The notes under the pieces are model-generated. The model had not been told where the DNA came from. It did not search any database and saw nothing but the letters and a program-made list of their open reading frames with translations. A stretch of 64,000 nucleotides of DNA from contig CADDXC010000001.1 in the NCBI GenBank assembly GCA_902809985.1, positions 620,001 through 684,000 of the forward strand. The letters run 5' to 3'. Shown here one piece after another: positions 27,527 through 37,680 of the stretch. Origin of the DNA: Clostridiaceae bacterium BL-3. Its GTDB lineage: Bacteria > Bacillota > Clostridia > Clostridiales > Clostridiaceae. How positions within the stretch are numbered: the stretch's first letter is position 1; each line of letters starts with the position of its first letter. The position numbers and the translations under genes are program-made.

Positions 27527-29350
27527 ATGAATTTATTTACAAGAAATGATATAAGAAATGTGGCAATAATTGCACATGTAGATCATGGCAAAACTACATT
27601 AGTAGACGCATTATTAAAACAGAGCAATATATTTAGGGCAAATGAAAAAGTGGAAGAGAGGGTTATGGATTCAAATGCTATTGAAAGAGAGAGAGGAATT
27701 ACCATACTTTCAAAAAATACTTCCGTAACTCATAAGGGGATTAAGATCAATATTGTAGATACACCAGGCCATGCAGATTTTGGCGGTGAGGTAGAACGTG
27801 TACTTGAGATGGTAGATAGTGTTCTATTGGTGGTAGATGCTGCTGAAGGCCCAATGCCGCAGACAAAATTTGTTTTAAAAAAGGCATTGGAATTAAAACT
27901 AAAACCAATAGTTGTAATAAACAAAATAGATAAACCAGATGCAAGACCATCTGAGGTTTTAGACGAAGTATTTGATCTGTTTATAGAGTTGGGGGCCAGT
28001 GACGAACAACTGGATTTCAGTGTGGTCTATTGTTCGGCAAAGGCGGGATTTGCTAAAAAGGAGATGGAGGATAAATCCACTAACATGGAACCTCTTTTCG
28101 ATACTATAATAAAAAATGTTCCAGCACCTCAGGGATATCTGGATATGCCCCTTCAACTTCTAGTAACGACTATAGATCACAATGAATATGTAGGAAGAAT
28201 AGGTGTTGGAAAGATAACGAGGGGTAGCATAAAGAAAAATGAACAAGTTGCTCTCATAAGAAAGGGAAATAAAATAGAAAATGTGAAGGTGTCAAATCTA
28301 TATGTATATGATGGATTAAAAAAGGAAGAAGTAGAAGAGGCCAAACTGGGAGATATAGTTGCAGTTTCAGGAATTCCCGACATAAATATAGGTGAGACTA
28401 TAGCTGATGCTTTAAATCCGGAAGCACTTCCTTTTGTAGATATAGATGAACCTACGCTGACTATGAATTTCATGGTAAATGATTCTCCATTTGCTGGTAG
28501 AGAAGGAGATTTTGTGACATCAAGGCATTTAAGAGACAGACTTATGAGAGAATTGGAGACTAATGTAGCCCTTAGGGTGGAAGAAACTGATTCACCAGAC
28601 TGTTTTAAGGTAAGTGGAAGAGGAGAACTTCACCTCTCAGTTTTGATAGAAACCATGAGAAGGGAGGGTTATGAATTTCAAGTTTCCAAACCAACAGTGA
28701 TATTTAAAGAAAAAGATGGAAAAAGATTAGAACCTATTGAATACCTCACTATAGACGTACCTGAAGAATTTATGGGAGTGGTTATGGAAAAACTGGGTCC
28801 GAGAAAAGCTGAAATGGTAAATATGACTTCAGCTGTAAATGGATATACCAGATTGGAATTTAGGATACCCGCCAGAGGATTGATTGGGTTTAGGAGTGAA
28901 TTTATGACTGATACTAAGGGCAACGGTATAATGAACCATGTATTGGACGGATATGAAGAGTACAAGGGTGAGATACCCGGCAGGACAAGAGGCTCCCTGG
29001 TAGTATTTGAACCTGGAGTATCTATAACTTATGGACTTTTTAATGCTCAAGAGAGAGGAACACTATTTATAGGACCTGGAGTAGAAGTATATGAGGGTAT
29101 GATAGCTGGTGAGTGTTCAAGACCGGAGGATATAGAGGTAAATGTATGCAAGAAAAAGCATCTGTCAAATACCAGATCCTCAGGAGCTGATGAAGCGCTG
29201 AAATTAGTGCCCGTGACGGAAATGACTCTGGAAAAGTCGCTGGAATTTATAGCACCGGATGAATTGGTAGAAATTACTCCCAAGAGTATAAGAATGAGAA
29301 AGAAAATATTGAATACGGATCTCAGGAAAAAGGCCATGAGAAGAAAATAG
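27527..29350 (+). CDS. typA: Ribosome-associated GTPase TypA/BipA
   Basis: 607 residues, translational GTPase related to EF-G. G motifs: [18 protein letters not shown] (G1), [10 protein letters not shown] (G2), [14 protein letters not shown] (G3), [12 protein letters not shown] (G4), CSAKAGFA (G5). The family C-terminal domain includes [15 protein letters not shown] and [15 protein letters not shown]. It binds the ribosome under stress and aids 50S assembly. The ribosome site TTGGAGGAG is 6-9 bp before ATG 27527. Confidence 0.96.
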   Translation: MNLFTRNDIRNVAIIAHVDHGKTTLVDALLKQSNIFRANEKVEERVMDSNAIERERGITILSKNTSVTHKGIKINIVDTPGHADFGGEVERVLEMVDSVLLVVDAAEGPMPQTKFVLKKALELKLKPIVVINKIDKPDARPSEVLDEVFDLFIELGASDEQLDFSVVYCSAKAGFAKKEMEDKSTNMEPLFDTIIKNVPAPQGYLDMPLQLLVTTIDHNEYVGRIGVGKITRGSIKKNEQVALIRKGNKIENVKVSNLYVYDGLKKEEVEEAKLGDIVAVSGIPDINIGETIADALNPEALPFVDIDEPTLTMNFMVNDSPFAGREGDFVTSRHLRDRLMRELETNVALRVEETDSPDCFKVSGRGELHLSVLIETMRREGYEFQVSKPTVIFKEKDGKRLEPIEYLTIDVPEEFMGVVMEKLGPRKAEMVNMTSAVNGYTRLEFRIPARGLIGFRSEFMTDTKGNGIMNHVLDGYEEYKGEIPGRTRGSLVVFEPGVSITYGLFNAQERGTLFIGPGVEVYEGMIAGECSRPEDIEVNVCKKKHLSNTRSSGADEALKLVPVTEMTLEKSLEFIAPDELVEITPKSIRMRKKILNTDLRKKAMRRK

Positions 29351-29365
29351 GAAGGATTGTTTACA

Positions 29366-30391
29366 GTGAAAAGACACTTAAAAAAAAGTATTTTTTTACT
29401 TTGTAGTGTGGCTTTAGTTTTATTAATTGCCGGTGTCTTGTATTATTTCATTCAAAATACAAGATACCCATTTAAAACAAACGGAAAAAAGATAAATTTT
29501 CAGATAAAACAAGGGGAAAGGTTAGAGCAGGTTATAGATAATCTGAGCAGCAGTAAATTAGTAAAAAATCCACTTTTGATAAAATGGTATACAAAAAGGC
29601 ATTTTGAAAATGGCCTGTTAAAACCTGGAAAGTATTCCTTTTCTAAAGGTATAAGCTTGAGTAATTTTGTACTCTATGTGGAAAGGGGAATTAGGGATGA
29701 TAGACCTGTAAAAGTTATAATACCTGAAGGATATGATATAGAGCAGATAGGAAATTTACTGGAGAAAAAGGGGATAATAAGCAGCTCGAATTTTATAAAA
29801 AGCTGCAGGGAGTATAAACTGCCTGATTTTGTGAAGAAAGATTCAAAAAGAAGGTATGCCCTGGAAGGGTATTTATTTCCGGATACCTATGATTTTCTCA
29901 AAGGAAGCAGCGGAGATTATATAATTGAAGTGATGCTAAATAGATTTTCTGATGTCCTGGATAAAGTACAGGAGGATACAGGAAAACATTTAAACATTCA
30001 AGAAATGGATAAAATCATAACCATGGCTTCTATAGTTGAAAGAGAAGTGAAAAAACCCGAGGAGAGGGGAAAGGCAGCTTCTGTATTTTACAATAGATTA
30101 AAAAGGAATATGAAGCTTCAGTCCTGTGCTACAGTATTGTATGCACTGAATGTGCACAAGGATAAGGTGTATTATAAAGATTTACAAGTAGACTCCCCGT
30201 ATAACACTTATAAAGTAAATGGACTTCCTGAGGGGCCTATATCCAATCCAGGAAAGGGCTGTATAATAGCGGCTATAAATCCTGAAAAAACAAATTATCT
30301 TTATTTTGTTTCTGAAAATAATGGAACTCATTTTTTTACAGATAGTAATGAAAAGTTTTTGGAGGTCAAAAAAACTACTCAGGGTGAATGA
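29366..30391 (+). CDS. mltG: Endolytic murein transglycosylase MltG
   Basis: 341 residues: one N-terminal TM helix (SIFLLCSVALVLLIAGVLYY), a LysM-like region, then the YceG domain with IIPEGYDIEQIGNLLEKKG, YALEGYLFPDTYDF and the catalytic IVEREVKKPEERGKAASVFY (Glu in the ERE segment), ending KTNYLYFVSENNGTHFF. It cleaves nascent glycan strands at the membrane. GTG 29366 is chosen, 9 bp after GGAAGGA; TTG 29357 directly abuts the site. It starts 15 bp after typA. Confidence 0.92.
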   Translation: MKRHLKKSIFLLCSVALVLLIAGVLYYFIQNTRYPFKTNGKKINFQIKQGERLEQVIDNLSSSKLVKNPLLIKWYTKRHFENGLLKPGKYSFSKGISLSNFVLYVERGIRDDRPVKVIIPEGYDIEQIGNLLEKKGIISSSNFIKSCREYKLPDFVKKDSKRRYALEGYLFPDTYDFLKGSSGDYIIEVMLNRFSDVLDKVQEDTGKHLNIQEMDKIITMASIVEREVKKPEERGKAASVFYNRLKRNMKLQSCATVLYALNVHKDKVYYKDLQVDSPYNTYKVNGLPEGPISNPGKGCIIAAINPEKTNYLYFVSENNGTHFFTDSNEKFLEVKKTTQGE

Positions 30392-30411
30392 CCGACCTTT
30401 TGGAGGAAGAT

Positions 30412-31059
30412 ATGAGTGAAGTTGAACATGAATATATAAAAGAATATATAACGTCCTTAATAGGAAGTCATAGTGGAATATTAAAGGAAATAGAGGAGTA
30501 TGCATCTGAAAATTCCATACCGATAGTGCATAGAGAGATGGCAAGATTTTTAGAGCTTATGATAAATATGAAAAGACCATCTAGGGTTCTTGAACTTGGA
30601 ACTGCTGTTGGATATTCTGCCATTTTAATGAGTCTCAGTTCCCATAAAAAAAATCATATAACCACTATTGAAAGGGACAAAAATATGGTTGAAATTGCTA
30701 GAAAAAATATAAAAAGATATAATTTTGAACAATATATAGATGTTATTGAGGGAGATTGTATGGAAATACTTAAGAATATTAGAGAAAAATTTGATCTTAT
30801 ATTCATTGATGCCGGAAAGGCACATTACAATCATTTTTTACCCTACTGTTTAAAACTTTTAGACGAAGAAGGCGTAATAGTGGCAGATAATGTATTGTTC
30901 AGGGGAATGGTGGCTTCTGATGAATTAGTAAAGAGAAGAAAAATAACCATAGTCAAGAGAATGAGAGAATACTTAAAAATTGTATCTGATGACAATAAAT
31001 TTATAACTTCAATTATACCTATGGGAGATGGTATTGCTGTTACTATGAGGAGGAATTGA
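30412..31059 (+). CDS. trmR: O-methyltransferase, likely tRNA 5-hydroxyuridine methyltransferase TrmR
   Basis: 215 residues, class I SAM methyltransferase of the O-methyltransferase 3 family: RVLELGTAVGYSAILM (SAM loop), TTIERDKNMVEIARKNI, FDLIFIDAGKAHYNHFL, VIVADNVLFRGMV. The order mltG-trmR-trhP matches the Bacillus yrrL-yrrM-yrrN/O block, in which YrrM (TrmR) methylates ho5U34 to mo5U34 in tRNA. This synteny is the main reason for the name. ATG 30412 follows TGGAGGAAGAT; the ORF could begin at 30388 but has no site there. Confidence 0.88.
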   Translation: MSEVEHEYIKEYITSLIGSHSGILKEIEEYASENSIPIVHREMARFLELMINMKRPSRVLELGTAVGYSAILMSLSSHKKNHITTIERDKNMVEIARKNIKRYNFEQYIDVIEGDCMEILKNIREKFDLIFIDAGKAHYNHFLPYCLKLLDEEGVIVADNVLFRGMVASDELVKRRKITIVKRMREYLKIVSDDNKFITSIIPMGDGIAVTMRRN

Positions 31060-31060
31060 G

Positions 31061-32284
31061 ATGAATAAAAAGCCGGAGTTATTGGCACCTGCGGGCAATT
31101 TGGAAAAGCTGAAAACTGCCGTGGATTTTGGAGCGGATGCAGTCTATTTAGGAGGAAATAAGCTTAATCTTAGAGCATTTGCAGACAATTTTACGGATGA
31201 AGAACTTATAGAAGGTATGAAATATGTTCATGAAAGGGAAAAGAAGGCATTTATAACTGTCAATGTATTTCCACATAATGCTGATCTAGAGGGATTGGAA
31301 GGTTACCTAAAGAAATTGTATAAATTGGATGTAGACGGGATAATTGTGTCAGATCCAGGGATAATAATGGCTGCCAGGAAAATCGTGCCGAATCTGGAGC
31401 TGCATCTAAGTACTCAGAGTAATAATGTGAATTGGATGTCTGCTATATTTTGGTATAGACAGGGTATAAAGAGAATAGTTCTTGCCAGGGAACTTTCGCT
31501 TGAAGAAATAAAAGAGATAAGGCAGCATTTACCAGAAGATTGTGAAATAGAGGCTTTTGTTCATGGAGCCATGTGTATGGCCTATTCGGGAAGATGCATG
31601 CTTTCAAATTATATGACAGGAAGAGATTCCAATAGGGGGCAGTGTGCCCAGCCTTGCAGATATAAATACTATCTTATGGAAGAGAAGAGGCCGGGAGAAT
31701 ACTTTCCTGTATTTGAAGATAACAGGGGGAACTATATTTTAAATTCGAAAGATCTCTGTATGATAGAACATATTCCAGAATTAGTAGAAGCGGGCATAAA
31801 TTCATTTAAGATAGAGGGAAGAATGAAAAGTGCATATTATGTAGCTACTGTAGTTAAAGCCTATAGAAGGGCTATGGATTCCTATTTTGAAAACCCTGAT
31901 ACATATGTATTTGAGGAGAAATGGCTGAAGGATTTGATGAAAGCCAGTCATAGAAAATATTTTACAGGATTCTATTTTGAAGATAAAGACAGCCAAATTT
32001 TCGAAAATTCATCTTATATAAGAAATTATGATATAGTTGGCTTAGTTAAAGATTATGATAAGCACGATAATACCGTGGTTATAGAACAGAGGAATAAAGT
32101 ATACAGTGGAGATATGGTGGAAGTATTAAGGCCTATAGGAGACAGTTTTAAAGTATATCTAAAAGATATGAGAGATGAAAATGGGGAGAAAATAGAATCA
32201 GCTCCTGTTGCCCAGATGATATTTACTGCAGTAGTGGATAGAATATTGGAAAAGGGAGATATGCTTATAAAAGCTAAACTATAA
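31061..32284 (+). CDS. trhP: U32 family protein, probable tRNA U34 hydroxylase TrhP
   Basis: 407 residues of the U32 'peptidase' family: KPELLAPAGNLEKLKTAVDF, GADAVYLGGNKLNLRA, VHGAMCMAYSGRCMLSNYMT and QCAQPCRYKYYLMEE. The Cys residues of the last two segments fit an Fe-S cluster. Such proteins are prephenate-dependent tRNA uridine-34 hydroxylases producing ho5U, the substrate of TrmR, whose gene ends one base upstream. Bacillus has two such paralogues in tandem (YrrN, YrrO); only one is present here. Confidence 0.88.
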   Translation: MNKKPELLAPAGNLEKLKTAVDFGADAVYLGGNKLNLRAFADNFTDEELIEGMKYVHEREKKAFITVNVFPHNADLEGLEGYLKKLYKLDVDGIIVSDPGIIMAARKIVPNLELHLSTQSNNVNWMSAIFWYRQGIKRIVLARELSLEEIKEIRQHLPEDCEIEAFVHGAMCMAYSGRCMLSNYMTGRDSNRGQCAQPCRYKYYLMEEKRPGEYFPVFEDNRGNYILNSKDLCMIEHIPELVEAGINSFKIEGRMKSAYYVATVVKAYRRAMDSYFENPDTYVFEEKWLKDLMKASHRKYFTGFYFEDKDSQIFENSSYIRNYDIVGLVKDYDKHDNTVVIEQRNKVYSGDMVEVLRPIGDSFKVYLKDMRDENGEKIESAPVAQMIFTAVVDRILEKGDMLIKAKL

Positions 32285-32365
32285 GTTACAACCTGGTAAA
32301 ATTATATCCAGGTGAATAAAATACCTTATTTTGGATAGAAATTAGTCTAGATGAGGTGTTTTTTT

Positions 32366-34030
32366 ATGTTAAAGATAAACAGGCATATAATACAAAAAAG
32401 ACAATATATTTTATTTTTCATAATTATTTTAGCGTTTTCCCTGCTGTATTTTAAAATAATAAAACTTCAGTATTTTGGAAGTAGTAAATTGAGTGTAATG
32501 GCAGATTCACAATATTCCTATAAAGAGGATTTAACCGATGTAAATTATATGTTATATGATTGCCATGGGAAACAATTTATGAGTTATGATAAAAAATATT
32601 ATGTGGTTATATCGCCAGAAGTATTTTTGAAAGATAATGAAAATGTGGATTCAGAGAAGATGCTCACTTTAATTTATACTCTTAGAAATTATGACAGTGA
32701 TTACGATATATCTAAAGCTGGAGTATTGAATAAAAGTGAGAAATTATATTATGAGGTGGATGTAAACACCTACAATAAGTTAAAGAATATAACTGGAATA
32801 AATGGAGTCTATACGTATGTTTATTCTCCTTTAAATAAAGCTGGTATATGGAGTATAGGAAATTTACTTCTAAATCCTAAGAGAACTGAGAATAACCAAA
32901 TTAAAAATAAAAATTCCTTAGAAATGCAGATATATGAGAAGACAAAAGACAATAATAAACCTGAGGTCGTATTTGAAAGGGATGTAGATGGAAAGATAAT
33001 AAATAAAAAAGTGGATTATCCTGAAAACAATGTAAATGTGAGATTGACTGTAGATAAAAGTATACAGGACAAAATAAAAGAAATATTAAATGAGGGAAAA
33101 AATAAAGAATTTAGTCAGATAGGTGTGGTTTTGATGGAGGCGGATACGGGAAAAATAAAGGCACTTGTACAGAAAGATGACAGTAAACCAAATGTAAATA
33201 TAGGTGCTGCCACTAATCATGGATTTTTTCCCGGCTCCATATTTAAAGTTATAGTAGAAGAGGCAGGACTTGATAAAAATATCATAAATGTAAATGACAA
33301 ATTTACCTGCAAAGGACTGTATGAGGTAGAAGATGAGGCAAATCATGGCACACTGACTCCAGGAGAAGCACTGACTGTATCCTGCAATGATGTGTTTGCC
33401 CAGATAGGGGAAAAGGTGGGATTTAATAATTTTTATGACAATGCAAAAAGTCAGGGATTATTTCAAACAGTTTTAAATTTAGATGGTGAGAAATCAGGAC
33501 TGTTTGAGGTAAAAAATCCAAGTTATGCCGACGGAAGCTTATCCCTTGCATCTATAGGGCAAAATATTAGGATAACTCCGATAGAAGCTATCAGCATACC
33601 AAATACGGTGGTAAATGGTGGAGTATATGTAAAGCCGTATATATTAGATGCCTATGTGGATGATAAAAATAGTAATATAGAAAAATTGAATACCACAAGT
33701 AGTTCCGTTATAAAAAAATCAACAGCTGAGGAAATGAAAGAACAGATGATAAATGTAGTGAAAAATGGTACAGGAAAATCTGCACATGTAGATGACATGG
33801 AAGTTGGAGGAAAAACGGGAAGCACCCAGCGAATAGAGCTGACCGGTAAAAATAAGACAGCAGAGGAACATTCAGATGGATGGTTTGTAGGATTTTTTAA
33901 GTATAATGGCAAGTACTATTCTATGGTTGTTTTTGTGAAGGATATAGATAAAAATAATGAAAGCGGTGGGAATACTGCTGCCCCAATATTTAGGGATATA
34001 GTTTCAAACATACAACAATATCTAAATTAA
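32366..34030 (+). CDS. Class B penicillin-binding protein (transpeptidase)
   Basis: 554 residues: short cytosolic start, one TM helix (YILFFIIILAFSLLYFKII), a non-catalytic region, then the transpeptidase with the serine motif PGSIFKV, the second motif SCND and the third motif GGKTGSTQR. No PASTA domain. It cross-links peptidoglycan outside the membrane; position ahead of sigK and similarity in size to clostridial PBPs of sporulation or elongation leave its exact role open. ATG 32366 chosen because GATGAGGTG precedes it by 7 T; ATG 32351 is within that site. Confidence 0.9.
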   Translation: MLKINRHIIQKRQYILFFIIILAFSLLYFKIIKLQYFGSSKLSVMADSQYSYKEDLTDVNYMLYDCHGKQFMSYDKKYYVVISPEVFLKDNENVDSEKMLTLIYTLRNYDSDYDISKAGVLNKSEKLYYEVDVNTYNKLKNITGINGVYTYVYSPLNKAGIWSIGNLLLNPKRTENNQIKNKNSLEMQIYEKTKDNNKPEVVFERDVDGKIINKKVDYPENNVNVRLTVDKSIQDKIKEILNEGKNKEFSQIGVVLMEADTGKIKALVQKDDSKPNVNIGAATNHGFFPGSIFKVIVEEAGLDKNIINVNDKFTCKGLYEVEDEANHGTLTPGEALTVSCNDVFAQIGEKVGFNNFYDNAKSQGLFQTVLNLDGEKSGLFEVKNPSYADGSLSLASIGQNIRITPIEAISIPNTVVNGGVYVKPYILDAYVDDKNSNIEKLNTTSSSVIKKSTAEEMKEQMINVVKNGTGKSAHVDDMEVGGKTGSTQRIELTGKNKTAEEHSDGWFVGFFKYNGKYYSMVVFVKDIDKNNESGGNTAAPIFRDIVSNIQQYLN

Positions 34031-34104
34031 ATTTTATTTATATATGCACTTTTTGAAAAAGCTGCTCATAGTATATTAATAAGCACTATTAGGAGGAGCA
34101 GCTG

Positions 34105-34806
34105 GTGTTTATAACAAATTACTTATTAGATATTATTGGGAATGTAGTATTTATGACGGCTTATGTTACAAATAATAATTCATTTCCACAACCTCTAAGT
34201 GATGATGAAGAAGCATATTATTTAAGAAAGTTAAAAGAAGGGGATCTACTTGCTAAAAGCATTTTAGTGGAGAGAAATTTGAGGTTGGTAGCACATATTG
34301 TAAAGAAGTATTCTTATCCAGGAAAAGAAGTAGATGACTTAATCTCTATTGGAACTGTAGGATTGATCAAGGCGATAGATTCTTTTGATGCATCCAAGGG
34401 GACTAGGTTAGCAACATATGCGGCAAAATGTATAGAAAACGAAATATTGATGCTTATAAGAAATAATAAGAAAATTAGAAATGAAGTGTATTTACAAGAT
34501 CCAATAGGTGTGGATAAAGAGGGAAATGAAATATCTTTGATGGATGTGCTTAGCAGTGATGAAAATTCTATAATTGAAATTGTAGAACAGAAAATACAGG
34601 TGAAAAAATTATATTCTAAGATAAATACATGTTTGTCTCAAAGAGAAAAGAGTGTTGTAGAAATGAGATATGGGCTTTTAGAGGGGAAGCCCAGAACTCA
34701 AAGAGAAATAGCAAAAATACTTGGCATATCCAGATCTTATGTATCTAGAATCGAAAAAAAAGCGTTAAAAAAATTATACAAGGAATTAAATTATTGGACA
34801 AAATGA
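34105..34806 (+). CDS. sigK: Sporulation sigma factor SigK precursor
   Basis: 233 residues in one uninterrupted frame, so no skin element. A ~20-residue hydrophobic pro-region (MFITNYLLDIIGNVVFMTAY) precedes FPQPLSDDEEAYYLRKL. Region 2 is visible as ILVERNLRLVAHIVKKY and DDLISIGTVGLIKAIDSFD, region 4 as TQREIAKILGISRSYVSRIE. Late mother-cell sigma of Bacillus; used also early in some clostridia. GTG start follows AGGAGGAGCAGCTG. The upstream 74 bp may carry a sporulation promoter (CATAGTAT near 34070) but this is weak. Confidence 0.93.
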   Translation: MFITNYLLDIIGNVVFMTAYVTNNNSFPQPLSDDEEAYYLRKLKEGDLLAKSILVERNLRLVAHIVKKYSYPGKEVDDLISIGTVGLIKAIDSFDASKGTRLATYAAKCIENEILMLIRNNKKIRNEVYLQDPIGVDKEGNEISLMDVLSSDENSIIEIVEQKIQVKKLYSKINTCLSQREKSVVEMRYGLLEGKPRTQREIAKILGISRSYVSRIEKKALKKLYKELNYWTK

Positions 34807-34833
34807 TTTTTATATTGAACTTGTAAATTTTTA

Positions 34834-34917
34834 ATAAATTCCATGGTATATGTTATCGTTGTATTTTGAACTATAAGAAATTTAATAAATATGTAATAGT
34901 ATGCACATGGAATTTAT
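34834..34917. repeat. 12-bp inverted repeat with 60-bp spacer between sigK and pilT
   Basis: ATAAATTCCATG (34834-34845) is an exact inverted copy of CATGGAATTTAT (34906-34917). The 360-bp gap 34807-35166 holds only this, AT-rich sequence, a GGGGAGGATTT at 35035 without a gene behind it, and the pilT ribosome site. Function unknown. Confidence 0.6.
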
Positions 34918-35166
34918 GGTATTTTTAGATTATTTTAATTTTAAATGTATGATTCAGCCTGTAAATTCAGTAAATAATTTTTATTAAAATAAAAATATAT
35001 ATAAAAGTTAAATAATAGATGACGAATATAGATAGGGGAGGATTTGCATAAAATATTTATTCTCGTTTTAAATTGATAATAATTTTTTAATTAATTTAAA
35101 TGGTAAACATTATTTAAAAAAGTAGTAACGTTCTCGGGATAAATGCTTTAGAAAGGGGAACTTAAA

Positions 35167-36222
35167 ATGGTAGTCCTAAAAGAACTATTAAAACAAACTA
35201 TTGAAAAAAATGCATCGGATTTGCATCTGACAGTTGGGGCACCTCCTGTAGTAAGGGTGAATGGCGAACTTAAGAAATTGGGAAAGGAAAAACTACAGCC
35301 GGCGGACACTGAAAGGTTTTCCAAGGAAATATTAGGTGAAGACTATGAGAGATACAATAAGACTGGTGAGATTGATATATCTTTTTCCATATCGGGTCTT
35401 GGAAGATTTAGAGTAAATCTGTTTAAGCAGAGAGGTAGTTGTGCCATTGCAATAAGAGTCATAGGTTTAAAAATACCTACTTTGAATGAACTTAAATTTC
35501 CACCTGAGGTAAAAAAACTTTTAGATTGCAAAAAGGGGTTAATTTTAGTGACGGGATCTACAGGGTCCGGGAAAAGCACTACATTGGCAGCTATGATAAA
35601 TGAGATCAATTCCAATAGAGCTGCACATATAATCACTCTTGAAGATCCAATAGAATATTTACATAAGCATAACAAGTCCATAATAAGTCAAAGAGAAATA
35701 GGTAAAGATTCCCTAAGTTATGCCAATGCATTAAAATCAGTGCTTAGGGAAGATCCAGATGTGATTTTAGTGGGGGAGATGAGAGATCTTGAGACCATAT
35801 CTACTACTCTCGCTGCAGCTGAAACTGGACATTTAGTATTTTCAACTTTACATACCATAGGCACTGCTAAGACTATAGACAGAATTGTGGATGTATTTCC
35901 ACCTTATCAGCAGCAGCAGGTAAAGATACAGCTGGCAGCTGTACTGAAGGGTATAATATGCCAACAGCTTATACCTAAGCTGGATGGTAAAGATAGAATA
36001 GCGGCAATTGAAATCATGATTGCTACCACAGCTATTAGAAACATGATAAGAGAAGGAAAAACTAATCAGATAGAATCTTCAATGCAGACGGGAGTAAAAT
36101 ATGGAATGAGAACTATGGATATGTCACTTGCAGAACTCTACAGAAAAGGATATATATCCTATGATTCTGCTATGGGTTATGCTATTGACAATAATATGCT
36201 TGCCAGAATAATTTCTTTATAG
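35167..36222 (+). CDS. pilT: Type IV pilus retraction ATPase PilT
   Basis: 351 residues. N-terminal PAS-like domain (NASDLHLTVGAPPVVRVNGE), then the secretion ATPase core: Walker A GSTGSGKSTTLAAMI, Asp box ITLEDPIEYLHKH, Walker B DPDVILVGEMRDLETI, His box GHLVFSTLHT. The C-terminal segment MRTMDMSLAELYRKGYI is typical of PilT. It powers pilus retraction; no other pilus gene is within the window. ATG follows AAAGGGGAAC. A strong terminator follows, so it is a single-gene unit. Confidence 0.94.
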   Translation: MVVLKELLKQTIEKNASDLHLTVGAPPVVRVNGELKKLGKEKLQPADTERFSKEILGEDYERYNKTGEIDISFSISGLGRFRVNLFKQRGSCAIAIRVIGLKIPTLNELKFPPEVKKLLDCKKGLILVTGSTGSGKSTTLAAMINEINSNRAAHIITLEDPIEYLHKHNKSIISQREIGKDSLSYANALKSVLREDPDVILVGEMRDLETISTTLAAAETGHLVFSTLHTIGTAKTIDRIVDVFPPYQQQQVKIQLAAVLKGIICQQLIPKLDGKDRIAAIEIMIATTAIRNMIREGKTNQIESSMQTGVKYGMRTMDMSLAELYRKGYISYDSAMGYAIDNNMLARIISL

Positions 36223-36231
36223 AAGGATATG

Positions 36232-36266
36232 AAAAGGGATAGAGTGAAAATTCTATCTCTTTTACT
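36232..36266 (+). terminator. Terminator after pilT
   Basis: AAAAGGGATAGA (36232-36243) pairs with TCTATCTCTTTT (36252-36263) with one G-U, loop GTGAAAAT. Confidence 0.8.
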
Positions 36267-36351
36267 GTATATTATTTTAGAGTTTATTGTAAATTACTAT
36301 AGTAATTAAATTTTAGTTGTGCTAAAATAACCTTAAATTAGGGGGATTAAG

Positions 36352-37626
36352 ATGAGCATTTTTAAAGAAATAATTAATTATGCCTCTCGCATTTTAACTT
36401 ACACAGTCTATATAGTATCTATATACTATTTGTGCATATCGTTTTTTGGCTTGCTGAGGAAAAGAGATACTGAACAGATAAAACCAAAAAGGAGTTTTGC
36501 ACTGATTATAGCAGCCCACAATGAAGAAATTGTAATTGGTGATATTATAGAAAGCTTAAAGGAGTTGGATTACCCTAAAAAATTGTATGATATTTTTGTG
36601 ATTGCGGATAATTGTACGGATAAAACTGCATTGAAAGCTAGAAAAAAAGGTGCCTTTGTGTATGAGAGAAGTAGTATAGGAAAACGCGGCAAGGGTTATG
36701 CACTTGAATGGATGTTTAATAAGATATTTAATATGGAAAAAAAATATGATGATATAGCTATATTTGATGCAGATAATATTGTACACAAAAACTTCTTGAA
36801 AGAAATGAACAAACAGCTCTGTAAGGGATATAAAGTTGTTCAAGGCTATTTAGACAGTAAAAATCCTGGCGATACGTGGATTACAGGAAGCTATTCTATA
36901 GCGTTTTGGACTAATAATAGGATGTTTCAATTAGCCAGAAGTAATTTGGGATTATCAGCCCAATTAGGCGGGACGGGTTTTGTGGTAGATACTGATATTT
37001 TGAAGAAATTGGGCTGGGGAGCTACATGCCTGACGGAGGATTTAGAATTTACCTGCAAATTGATATTACATGGATATAAAGTGGGATGGGCTCATGATGC
37101 TATAGTGTATGATGAAAAACCTCTTACACTTTGGCAGTCATGGAATCAAAGGAAAAGATGGATGCAGGGATTTACGGATGTATCAAGTAGATATTTTTTT
37201 AAGCTTGTAAAAAAAGCAATAAGAAACTGCAACTTTTTGTTGATGGACTGTGCTCTTTACAGTATTCAACCTATAATAGCTGTACTCATAGGATTTTCAG
37301 CTATAAGTGGTGGAATTCAACAGATTATGAAAGCACTTGATTTGATATCTGGTTTTAATACAGTTGTATATTCTATTAATTTTAATTTGTTGACCGTAGC
37401 GATGATATTACTTTCGGTGTTACAATTTATTTACACTCCTTTTATATTGATTTTGGAGAAAAAATTAAATTTTAAAACATTTGTATACTACATATTTTAT
37501 CCGGTATATGCAATTACCTGGTTCCCAATTTCACTGTTAGGTATAATAGGCAAGAATAATAAGGAATGGAATCACACTGTCCATAGTCGGAGTGTAAAGA
37601 TAAAAGATTTAGAAAAAGCTAATTAA
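36352..37626 (+). CDS. Family 2 glycosyltransferase, membrane-bound
   Basis: 424 residues: an N-terminal TM helix, a GT2 catalytic domain and three or four C-terminal TM helices. Catalytic marks: LIIAAHNEEIVIGDIIESL, DADNIVHKNFL, TEDLEFTCKL and the QRKRWMQG segment (QxxRW), as in processive polysaccharide synthases and ceramide-type glycosyltransferases. Acceptor and product are unknown. AGGGGGATTAAG precedes the ATG. Single gene with its own terminator. Confidence 0.88.
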   Translation: MSIFKEIINYASRILTYTVYIVSIYYLCISFFGLLRKRDTEQIKPKRSFALIIAAHNEEIVIGDIIESLKELDYPKKLYDIFVIADNCTDKTALKARKKGAFVYERSSIGKRGKGYALEWMFNKIFNMEKKYDDIAIFDADNIVHKNFLKEMNKQLCKGYKVVQGYLDSKNPGDTWITGSYSIAFWTNNRMFQLARSNLGLSAQLGGTGFVVDTDILKKLGWGATCLTEDLEFTCKLILHGYKVGWAHDAIVYDEKPLTLWQSWNQRKRWMQGFTDVSSRYFFKLVKKAIRNCNFLLMDCALYSIQPIIAVLIGFSAISGGIQQIMKALDLISGFNTVVYSINFNLLTVAMILLSVLQFIYTPFILILEKKLNFKTFVYYIFYPVYAITWFPISLLGIIGKNNKEWNHTVHSRSVKIKDLEKAN

Positions 37627-37644
37627 ACAGGGAAAAATTTTGAT

Positions 37645-37680
37645 AAGGAAAGGATTGTAAGTCTTTTCCTTTTATTTTAT
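37645..37680 (+). terminator. Terminator after the GT2 gene
   Basis: AAGGAAAGGA (37645-37654) pairs with TCTTTTCCTT (37662-37671), one G-U, followed by TTATTTTAT. Confidence 0.75.

Noticed and set aside
32289-32312. ACCTGG/CCAGGT hairpin after trhP
   Set aside because: Six-bp stem with no T run; not called a terminator.
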